Shown piece by piece: positions 14,431-20,497 of a stretch of DNA of 20,497 bases (positions are counted from its first letter, which is position 1; each line of letters starts with the position of its first letter). The DNA lies in NCBI GenBank assembly GCA_903916165.1, contig CAIWVR010000179.1:1-20497 (forward strand). Direction: 5' to 3'. The stretch is from an uncultured Hyphomicrobiales bacterium. GTDB taxonomy: Bacteria > Pseudomonadota > Alphaproteobacteria > Rhizobiales > Beijerinckiaceae. The notes beneath the pieces were generated by a model. It saw nothing but the letters and a program-made list of their open reading frames with translations, was not told where the DNA came from and did no database searches. The position numbers were made by a program, and so were the translations under genes.

Positions 14431-15555
14431 TTAATTCGCTTTCCGAGCAGCGCCCGAACCGGACGTTGAATTGGGGATGATCGGCGGTGGCGGCTCATCT
14501 GGTGACGTCGGCTGGCCGGCTTTTTTATCAATGTTGAAAACATGCCCCTCCATCCAGGCAATCAGGCGATACATGGTCTGCCTGTTGTTCTTTTCAGCCG
14601 CTAACGTGTGCCCGTTGCCGTAGATGCCAGCTTCGGGGAGCACATCCACCGTGACGTCGCCGCCCATCGCCGCCATTTCCTTCTGGAACTTGCGCGACGC
14701 CTCGACACGATCAGGCGCACGGTCGCCAATCATGATGATGATCGGGATTTTGGCGAGAATCGCCTTTTTGTCCTTTGGAATGTCGTCAAACGCCGTTGTT
14801 GAGCTTTCAACCGCGAGTATGCCTTTCACCTTGTTGGGTCGATCTGCCGCCGTGAGATAGCCCAGCAGTCCCGATGATGACCAGGTCTGGATGATAACGC
14901 CAGGCGCATCAATCTTGTCGATCAGGGCGGTAAATGCAGCCACGGATTTTTTGGTTTCGGATGGATCGCGGTAGGTGGTGAGCGTCTGCGGATAATAAGC
15001 GTCGGCCGCCTCGATCGGGAATTGTGTGTTCGAATAAGGGGTGCCGTATGTCCGTCCCCAGCGGAAATTAACCCAGGCGGCTTCCGCTGAATATCGGTTC
15101 GCGATCGGGATATCAGCAATTGGCGCGCGGCCAAGCCGAACTGCATTGAGTTTGCAGATGTCGCTGCCGGAACGACCGGTGTTGACACGGTCTACACCGT
15201 AGGTCGGAAAGCCTGCACGCGCGAACAGGGTCAGCCACCCCTCACGCCCGTCTGGCGTCGTGTCGTAAAAGCGCGCGGTGTGGCCGCCGCCTGGATTGAA
15301 CAAGATTGGGTAGGGATAACGCTGGTCCTGTGGGTAGAGATAGGAAGCATAAACCTGATCGATGATCAGGCGTCCAGGAGTTTGGCGCGGATTGTTGGGA
15401 TCACCGCCATCGACGGTCTGACACTCGATGAATCGGCCGCCAGCTTCCATGCTTCCCATTTTGGCGATGTTCAGCGGATCAGCGGCGACCGAAGTCAGTC
15501 CCAATCCCAGAAGAGCTATCCAAAAACCCGTCTGTGTGGCCTGTCGCATGAGCAT
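14431..15555 (-). CDS. exported alpha/beta-fold hydrolase (twin of the 8727 gene)
   Basis: This 374-residue protein starts at ATG 15555, chosen because GGAGG lies five bases upstream and a Sec-type leader (residues 4-24, ending SVAAD) follows. Nucleophile Ser226 is in TWSSSGLLG, the probable acid is Glu250 after the next strand, and His316 is in YGNGHTLAAE. The exact block TTPDGREGW (99-107) and the following FARAGFPTYGVDR match the hydrolase at 8727-9803, so they are paralogues that have diverged in the leader and lid. Unlike its twin it has a Sec-like leader and a C-terminal proline/serine-rich tail (about 347-374). A periplasmic or secreted esterase/lipase-like enzyme is likely. Substrate and named family are not recognised. 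It lies 99 bases downstream of another exported esterase in the same direction. Confidence 0.85.
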   Translation of the reverse strand: MLMRQATQTGFWIALLGLGLTSVAADPLNIAKMGSMEAGGRFIECQTVDGGDPNNPRQTPGRLIIDQVYASYLYPQDQRYPYPILFNPGGGHTARFYDTTPDGREGWLTLFARAGFPTYGVDRVNTGRSGSDICKLNAVRLGRAPIADIPIANRYSAEAAWVNFRWGRTYGTPYSNTQFPIEAADAYYPQTLTTYRDPSETKKSVAAFTALIDKIDAPGVIIQTWSSSGLLGYLTAADRPNKVKGILAVESSTTAFDDIPKDKKAILAKIPIIIMIGDRAPDRVEASRKFQKEMAAMGGDVTVDVLPEAGIYGNGHTLAAEKNNRQTMYRLIAWMEGHVFNIDKKAGQPTSPDEPPPPIIPNSTSGSGAARKAN

Positions 15556-15654
15556 GGAATCCTCCGCTTTTTGTTGATGACTTTGGTAGCCGACAGGCCG
15601 CCAACTGGATGCTCTTGCCATTGCGACCGCCCAATCTAATTCTACACTCTCGTT

Positions 15655-16479
15655 TTATGCCGCGATAGTGAGAAGAATGTCGGTAAGTTGATCGGGCATC
15701 TCCACTTGTACATTATGACCGGACGGCAGGTCGAAGACAGTCCATCCGCTTGCCTTGCAGGCGTCGTAGAAGCTGTCGAAATTCGGATTGGAGAAGCCGC
15801 GCGCGCGAATATAGGCTTTCTTTGCGATACGGTCCCGCGCCCCCGACAGTTTGATCGGATCTAGCGATACACCGATGGGCTGGGGTGTCGCCCTGGCTTG
15901 CAGCCAGTTGCGATCAGCCTCACTCATGCGGTCGCTTGTGCTCGGGGTCGGTGGTCTCGACACTTCACCCCGCTTGAGGGCGTCAAGCACAGCCTGGCGA
16001 CTTGGCGGTGAATTCAGATCAAGCCCCGTCTGGCCGTTGCGTGGCATGAATGCATCCAGAAAAACGATCGACCCGATTGCGGTGCCGACATGTTCAGGAA
16101 CGGCAGAGGCGGGCCATCCGCCGTAGGAATGCGCGACCAAAGTCACGTTACGCAGATCCTCCCATTTGATCAGATTGACAATGTCCAGGACGTGGGTCTC
16201 AAGCCGGATGTCCTTGCTCATCAGATGTGACTTGTCGCCGAGGCCGGTCAAAGTCGGCGTGAACACCTGATGACCTTTCGCGCGCAAACGCGCAGCGATA
16301 TATTTCCAGACATATCCGCCGCCATAGGCACCATGCACGAGGACAAATGTCTTCTCTGCTCCGGTTTGCGCCGCCGCAGGTCCTCCGCGCGCGGCAAGCA
16401 AACCGGCGGCCGTGCCGAGCGCGCCCATGGATATCAGGGCGCGGCGTCTCGTCGACTCCATTTCTTTGATTTTGGTCAT
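15655..16479 (-). CDS. Tat-exported EstC/SABP2-type esterase
   Basis: This 274-residue hydrolase has a twin-arginine leader (TRRRALISMG, residues 10-19, cleavage near AAAQ at 38). The catalytic fold opens with FVLVHGAYGGGYVW (45-58). Nucleophile Ser118 is in AHSYGG and His255 is in SGHNVQVEMP. These match the group containing bacterial EstC, plant methylesterase SABP2 and hydroxynitrile lyases. The acid is not obvious: the place where relatives often have Asp (after KKAYIRA) reads GFSNPNFD, so Asp236 or another residue may serve. ATG 16479 follows a GAGGA ribosome site. It is probably co-transcribed with the exported hydrolase 99 bases downstream. The likely substrates are small esters. Confidence 0.87.
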   Translation of the reverse strand: MTKIKEMESTRRRALISMGALGTAAGLLAARGGPAAAQTGAEKTFVLVHGAYGGGYVWKYIAARLRAKGHQVFTPTLTGLGDKSHLMSKDIRLETHVLDIVNLIKWEDLRNVTLVAHSYGGWPASAVPEHVGTAIGSIVFLDAFMPRNGQTGLDLNSPPSRQAVLDALKRGEVSRPPTPSTSDRMSEADRNWLQARATPQPIGVSLDPIKLSGARDRIAKKAYIRARGFSNPNFDSFYDACKASGWTVFDLPSGHNVQVEMPDQLTDILLTIAA

Positions 16480-16900
16480 CAGACTTTTCCTCGTCTTTCC
16501 ATATTTTTAGGATCAGCCGGGTCAACACATCCCATCACGCTCTTGTCTCAAGACGCGAGAAGATAGTACCCGGAGGGTCGACAGGGCAAATGCCGGCCTG
16601 TAGCCAGCGACCGCAAACAAGGACACGATGTGCGCCCTTGGAAGGCTCAATGAATGAGCGCGAAGGCGACCTTTCGGGCACAGCCGCGTTGCGGTCCTAT
16701 GGCACCGATCCGGGGTCAATATATCCTCTACAAAGGGCCGCGAAAACGCGGCGTGGGGCTCGTAAAGATAGCGAGAGGATCTATGAAAGTCTGACATTCG
16801 CGTCGATGGTGGCCAAACAATCTGGAAGTCTAGACAGCCAGATCGCGTTTAAGTCGGCAGTAAGAGCGTTTTTGACGCTGTTCCTGTCCCCTGAAGATGC
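16480..16900. other. 421-base stretch without a recognisable gene
   Basis: No frame here resembles a protein I know, and the short frames on both strands have odd composition. The right part has a small AGCGT-TTTTG-ACGCT hairpin (about 16864-16878). The left edge must contain the promoter of the Tat-exported esterase; a TTGACC hexamer on the minus strand (16520-16525) is the only hint. It may be decayed coding sequence. Confidence 0.4.
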
Positions 16901-16952
16901 CGGCGACCAGGCTCCCTTTGATGATCTGGTCGCCGTAGTCCTGCTTTGCAGG
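16901..16952 (-). terminator. two hairpins downstream of Bug gene
   Basis: Reading the minus strand after the Bug stop, a small hairpin CCTGC-loop-GCAGG (16940-16952) comes first. A perfect 10-bp inverted repeat CGGCGACCAG/CTGGTCGCCG (16901-16910 and 16926-16935, 15-base loop) follows. Neither has a T-run, but position and stem strength suggest a transcript end. Confidence 0.42.
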
Positions 16953-16957
16953 AGCGA

Positions 16958-18022
16958 TCAGCGCTCATCTATGCTGCCCTCTGCTGCATTTTCACCGGTC
17001 GCGTCTGCGGCCTTGGCGACAATGTCTGCCGGGAAAGTATAGAGACGATCAATCAGTCTGTGAATGTCTTCTCCGGTCATGGGCCGATTGAGATCCAGAC
17101 GTTGTCGTTTGGCGTCGGTGATAAGTTGTGGATCTTGCATGGCGGCGTTAAACGCGCGGCGTAGCAGTGTGACCAGTTCCGGCGGTGTGCCAGGTGGTAG
17201 CATAAAGGGGCGGCCCATCTCCTGACGAGCGAACACGAGTTCAAGAATGGATCTTTGATCAGATGTTTTGGCCAGATCCAGGACAACCGGAACGTCCGGA
17301 AAGAGAGAATGGGCTCGCAGGGAATCTTGCAAGAGCACCTTCACTTCCCTGTTGGCGATCCAATCCGGCTTGCTGGTGATTATGCTGGAGTAATGATAGC
17401 TCGCGGTGCCTTCAAGCTCTCCGCGTTCGATGGCCAGCGCAATATCTCCGGTGCTCTTGTAGCCTGCGATTAATTTGAAGCGTGTGCCGAGAACCTTGTT
17501 CATGACATGAGCGAAGACAACATTGCCAGATGTCGGGCCTCCGCCACCGACCAGCAATTCGCGGTGGAAAAGATCATCAATGCGATCAATAGGAATGGTT
17601 TTCCAGGCGAGCACAAGCCCGACTTCCGCATTCATGCTGCCGATCCAGGCGTAATAGCGGGGGTCAAACCGGACGCCCTTGGATTTGAAGAGGTCAGCGG
17701 TTGCTGTTCCGCCGCCAACCGTTCCCATCGCAGTGCCGTCTTTCGGAGCGATTTCGTAAATATAATTTGCGGCCTTCAGACTGCCTGCGCCTGGCATGTT
17801 CCTGATGACAATGGTAGGGCTGCCAGGAATGTACCGCTGATAATGCATGGCCAGAAGACGGGCATAGACATCATAGCCGTCGCCTGCACTGGCACCTGTG
17901 TAGATGCTCAGGGTCTTGCCCCTGAAATGATCCTCCGCTGCCGTACAAAGGTTCGCATTGCTGAGCAAGCTCAGTCCAAGGGCGGCGGCATATGCGCAAA
18001 AGTGAGCCATTTTGAGCGGCAT
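16958..18022 (-). CDS. Bug-like periplasmic binding protein (divergent subtype)
   Basis: This 354-residue protein starts at ATG 18022, preceded by GGTGGGG six bases away and followed by a signal peptide (about 1-28, ending LCTAAED). An open frame extends 34 codons further upstream without support. The mature start DHFRGKTLSIYTGASAGDGY, then IVIRNMPGAGSLKAANYIYE and APKDGTAMGT, place it in the same Bug-like subtype as the genes at 11321 and 18622. It is full length. It stands alone: the gene downstream is 479 bases away across a non-coding stretch, and an insertion-element relic lies upstream. That isolates it from any enzyme that could hint at its ligand. Confidence 0.85.
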   Translation of the reverse strand: MPLKMAHFCAYAAALGLSLLSNANLCTAAEDHFRGKTLSIYTGASAGDGYDVYARLLAMHYQRYIPGSPTIVIRNMPGAGSLKAANYIYEIAPKDGTAMGTVGGGTATADLFKSKGVRFDPRYYAWIGSMNAEVGLVLAWKTIPIDRIDDLFHRELLVGGGGPTSGNVVFAHVMNKVLGTRFKLIAGYKSTGDIALAIERGELEGTASYHYSSIITSKPDWIANREVKVLLQDSLRAHSLFPDVPVVLDLAKTSDQRSILELVFARQEMGRPFMLPPGTPPELVTLLRRAFNAAMQDPQLITDAKRQRLDLNRPMTGEDIHRLIDRLYTFPADIVAKAADATGENAAEGSIDER

Positions 18023-18295
18023 CGACATCCCCACCTTGTCTCTTGGACATACGCAACGCCTCGATGCGCAAGGTCTTTCTTGGTTGAGTCGGGATATCCT
18101 TTCAGGCGTGCGCAGGAACGCCAACTAGGAATTTAGGATAAGCCGGCCTCAGGTCTCCCACCGCCACCCGCAAAATGGGCACCAGGCATTGGTGGCTTGC
18201 CCGCTGGCAGGATCCCTCAGACCGCCCGCCAGAAACGGCCAAGCGCCAAGCTATCAAAACCAGCCAAATGGATGAGCGAGCAACAGTCCCGGGAC

Positions 18296-18480
18296 CGATC
18301 TGCGTTCAGTTGCTCCGCCCAAGATTGCGGTTGAGGCTTTCGATGAAGACTTTGCTCCTCGGCTTGCCTGGTCCGGTGAAGGCGAGCGTCATGCCAAGGA
18401 CAAGAGCCCTCGGCTCAAGATCACGGCCGATGACCTCAGGTCGCTTGTCGAGGCGGGGCTTCCTGGGCGACACGAGCTTC
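18296..18480 (-). pseudogene. IS3-family transposase (OrfB) remnant
   Basis: On the minus strand a short frame reads LDKRPEVIGRDLEPRAL, GMTLAFTGPGKP and VFIESLNRNL. These align by eye with the rve integrase core of IS3-type OrfB transposases (consensus VDNGPEFIxRDL, GVTLDFSRPGKP, AFIESFNGR). The first Asp and the final catalytic Glu survive, but NG of DNG and several others are changed. A frameshift then puts the expected LNA-type continuation (about 18296-18310) in another frame beyond a stop. Only about 60 residues of a roughly 270-residue protein remain. No terminal repeats or OrfA were found, and the rest of 18023-18621 shows no gene. Confidence 0.65.
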
Positions 18481-18621
18481 TTCCGGTGCGCATGGGTCGC
18501 GCCCACGTCGACGTCCCTGTCCGTTTGCCGCGTCAAGGCAGCCCGTAGACATTGCAGCGAGGACGACCTGCGGATGTCACAGGAGCGAAGGGTGATCCTC
18601 TGTTGTCCGCCATCGCCGGGA

Positions 18622-19635
18622 TCAGCGGGGCCTTATCGCATCGGCCAAACGGTCGGCGATATGGGGCGGTGTGGCAGCGATCAGGTCCATCACCTTGCCG
18701 ACATCTTCGGCGCTTGTCGCGCTGATCTCTACCCCAGAGCGCACGGAATCGGCGATCGCTTCCTTGTCGCGAACCATCGCATTGAAAGCTGACCGCAATT
18801 CCTTCAATTGCACAGCGGGGACGCCGGGAGGCGCAATGACCGGACGCGCGACCTGCTTCTGCGCGAAATAAAGTTGCAAGACTTTTCTATCGTCTTCCGT
18901 CTTGGCGAAATCCATCACGAGGGGAATATCAGCTGGCGCGTCATCCAGTTTTTCGAAGCCGAGTTGCATCAGCAAGGTGATTTTCTTGTCACGCAAGAAA
19001 TCCGGGCGTCGCGTCTTAATGTTCGGCCAGGCCCAGTCGCCAACGCCGCCAATCTCGCCATTTTCAAGCGCCAGAAGAATGTTTGTGTTGCCACGATAGC
19101 CGGAGACGACCTTGAATTTTGTGCCTATTACCGCATTGAGCAGGCGCGGCGTTGATTCCGTATCCGCGGCTACACCTGCGCCGCCAACAATCAATTCCGT
19201 GGTGAAAAGATCGGCCGCCGTCTGCACTGGATGGCTGTGCCAGGACACCACCATGCCGGTCTCTGTCGTCAGATTGCCGATCCAGCTGATGTGCAGCGGA
19301 TCGAATTGTACCCCGTCGAGTCTTGCAAGTTTGGCCGTCAGCATGGTGCGTTGGATCAGCCCGAGATAGGTCCCGTCCTTTGGCGCAACATTGGCCAGAT
19401 AATTGGTGGCGACGATCGATCCCGCGCCAGGCATGTTCTGGACGATGATGGAGGGTTGCCCTGCCAGAAAGCGTCCCAGATGCCGCGACATCACGCGGGC
19501 ATGTGTGTCATACCCGCCGCCCGATTCAGAGCCCACGATCACAGTGATACGCTTCCCGGAAAAATATCCGGTCTGAGCTTGTGCACAGGTGACAGTCGCG
19601 GACAAAGCCGCAGCAAAAAGACAGGCGCGCTTCAT
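18622..19635 (-). CDS. Bug-like periplasmic binding protein (divergent subtype)
   Basis: This 337-residue protein has a signal peptide ending at AQA-QT (20/21). The mature start GYFSGKRITVIVGSESGGGY, with IIVQNMPGAGSIVATNYLAN and APKDGTYLGL, marks the Bug-like subtype shared with the genes at 11321 and 16958. The internal block TLLMQLGFEKLDDAPADIPL corresponds to the domain-2 pattern of the group. Its ATG overlaps the stop of the upstream SDR gene (ATGA), so the two are translationally coupled and probably serve one pathway. The ligand is unknown. The end is followed by the IS relic region. Confidence 0.86.
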   Translation of the reverse strand: MKRACLFAAALSATVTCAQAQTGYFSGKRITVIVGSESGGGYDTHARVMSRHLGRFLAGQPSIIVQNMPGAGSIVATNYLANVAPKDGTYLGLIQRTMLTAKLARLDGVQFDPLHISWIGNLTTETGMVVSWHSHPVQTAADLFTTELIVGGAGVAADTESTPRLLNAVIGTKFKVVSGYRGNTNILLALENGEIGGVGDWAWPNIKTRRPDFLRDKKITLLMQLGFEKLDDAPADIPLVMDFAKTEDDRKVLQLYFAQKQVARPVIAPPGVPAVQLKELRSAFNAMVRDKEAIADSVRSGVEISATSAEDVGKVMDLIAATPPHIADRLADAIRPR

Positions 19636-20423
19636 GATGAATATCTCTCGAGCGAAGACCCTTTGAAGGCCGTCTGACCACCATCGACCCGAAGGTCGGT
19701 TCCAGTGATGAAGGCGGCTTCTTCAGAGGCCAGAAAAGCTGCTGCTGCTGCGACCTCTTCCACCGTTCCGGTTCTTCCCAAAACCTGGCCGATGCCGCGA
19801 ACACGATTGGAATTTTCACGCGAACCATAACGCCGCAAGGAGCGCTCGGTGTCTATGGGACCCGGAGAAATTGTATTTGCGCGAATATTGTCGGGACCGT
19901 AATCAATCGCAAGGACGCGTGTAAAATGCATGACAGCCGCTTTGGTTGAACAATAGGCGGATCGGCCCGGCAAACCGAAATGCCCATGGCTTGAGGCTAT
20001 ATTCACGACAGCGCCGCCGCCGGCTGTGCGTATATGCCCCATGACATATTTGCACATGAGGAACATGCCGGTGAAATTGACCTCCAGCGCACGCTGCCAA
20101 TCAACAAGTTGAATGGTCTCGACATTGCCATCGGGGGAGACCGTGGCGGATGCATTCACCAATGTGGTGATCTTGCCATAGGCCGCGATTGCGCGGGCCG
20201 CTGCCGCTTCGCATTCCGCAGGTTTCGAGACATCTACGCAGACAGCGGTCGCGCGCCCGCCAGATCGATTGATCTCAGCTGCAACCGTGTCGGCTTTAGT
20301 CTGTGAAATATCGCAGACCACGACAGCCGCGCCTTCAAGAGCAAAACGACGGGCGATGCCTCCCCCGATGTCTCCACCTCCCCCGGATATGACAGCAACG
20401 CGATCAGTCAGCAGGCTCCCCAT
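19632..20423 (-). CDS. short-chain dehydrogenase/reductase (SDR)
   Basis: This 263-residue classical SDR would oxidise a hydroxyl or reduce a keto group using NAD(H). The cofactor turn is SGGGGDIGGG (13-22). Asp38 after strand 2 (VVVCDIS) favours NAD. The catalytic set is Asn116, Ser144 (NIASSHG), Tyr157 and Lys161 (YCSTK). The usual NNAG after strand 4 reads VNASA (89-93), a mild deviation. The C-terminus GTDLRVDGGQTA is typical, followed by a short extra tail. It starts at ATG 20423 after a GAGGGG site. It is the first visible gene of a coupled pair with the Bug-like binding protein. The 74 bases upstream to the window edge show no clear gene; a minus-strand frame ending at about 20469 could be the tail of another. 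Confidence 0.92.
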   Translation of the reverse strand: MGSLLTDRVAVISGGGGDIGGGIARRFALEGAAVVVCDISQTKADTVAAEINRSGGRATAVCVDVSKPAECEAAAARAIAAYGKITTLVNASATVSPDGNVETIQLVDWQRALEVNFTGMFLMCKYVMGHIRTAGGGAVVNIASSHGHFGLPGRSAYCSTKAAVMHFTRVLAIDYGPDNIRANTISPGPIDTERSLRRYGSRENSNRVRGIGQVLGRTGTVEEVAAAAAFLASEEAAFITGTDLRVDGGQTAFKGSSLERYSS

Positions 20424-20497
20424 AGACCCCTCATTCCTTCTTTAGCCGCCCGTATGGCAGGCGGTGGCTCAGCCAGAAAATGATACATGCTCAACGC

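Noticed and set aside
16498..16525. Sigma-70 promoter (TTGACC, 16 bp, TATGGA) for the Tat-exported esterase
   Set aside because: The -10 matches the consensus poorly and would leave almost no leader before the ribosome site.
16590..17042. 150-codon plus-strand frame in the gap before the third Bug gene
   Set aside because: It runs into the antisense of the Bug gene, has no ribosome site and no resemblance to a family, so I treat it as chance.
18023..18124. N-terminal extension of the Bug-like protein by 34 residues
   Set aside because: It would place Arg/Cys-rich sequence ahead of the signal peptide, while ATG 18022 has a well-placed GGTGGGG site.
1..20497. CRISPR array, tRNA, rRNA, prophage or defence-system genes
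   Set aside because: No regularly spaced repeats, cloverleaf or rRNA-like sequence, phage structural genes or nuclease/toxin motifs were seen.

Overview
The window is a GC-rich, densely coded piece of a bacterial chromosome, most likely from an alphaproteobacterium (perhaps Hyphomicrobiales). That placement rests on overall gene style: several Bug-type binding proteins, Tat-exported enzymes, and an EnvZ/OmpR pair of alphaproteobacterial look. It is an inference, not a phylogenetic result. I see no rRNA, tRNA or CRISPR array, and no intact mobile element. The region looks like accessory catabolic territory: exported binding proteins, hydrolases and oxidoreductases, with their own regulators.

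Layout, left to right. (1) The C-terminus of a probable MmgE/PrpD protein overlaps a TauE/SafE permease (1-875). (2) A Tat-exported animal-type heme peroxidase, an OmpR-type response regulator and an EnvZ-like sensor kinase form one operon (1144-5105). A helically phased GCGACA direct repeat lies upstream. (3) A Bug binding protein and a D-2-hydroxyacid dehydrogenase form a short operon (5245-7233), preceded by a duplicated 14-bp semi-palindrome. (4) On the minus strand are an M24 'pita-bread' protein that has lost all five metal ligands (7252-8439), an exported alpha/beta hydrolase (8727-9803) and a LysR regulator (10053-10952). (5) Divergent from LysR, with a textbook LysR box between them, is a plus-strand operon: a small ORF, a Bug protein, a RutA-like flavin monooxygenase and a RutD-like hydrolase (11111-14324). 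(6) On the minus strand are a second exported hydrolase paralogous to the one in block 4 (14431-15555), a Tat-exported EstC/SABP2-type esterase (15655-16479), a third Bug protein (16958-18022), a decayed IS3-family transposase fragment (about 18296-18480), and a translationally coupled SDR dehydrogenase plus fourth Bug protein (18622-20423).

How they may work together. Four Bug receptors with no TctA/TctB membrane partner in view suggest capture of organic acids or related ligands in the periplasm. The exported hydrolases could release such ligands from esters. The cytoplasmic enzymes (2-hydroxyacid dehydrogenase, SDR, LLM monooxygenase with hydrolase, creatinase-like M24 protein, MmgE/PrpD) would then process them. 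No substrate can be named from sequence alone. The most interesting leads are the LysR-controlled Bug/monooxygenase/hydrolase operon flanked by twin exported hydrolases, the metal-ligand-free M24 protein, and the peroxidase/two-component operon with its phased repeat.
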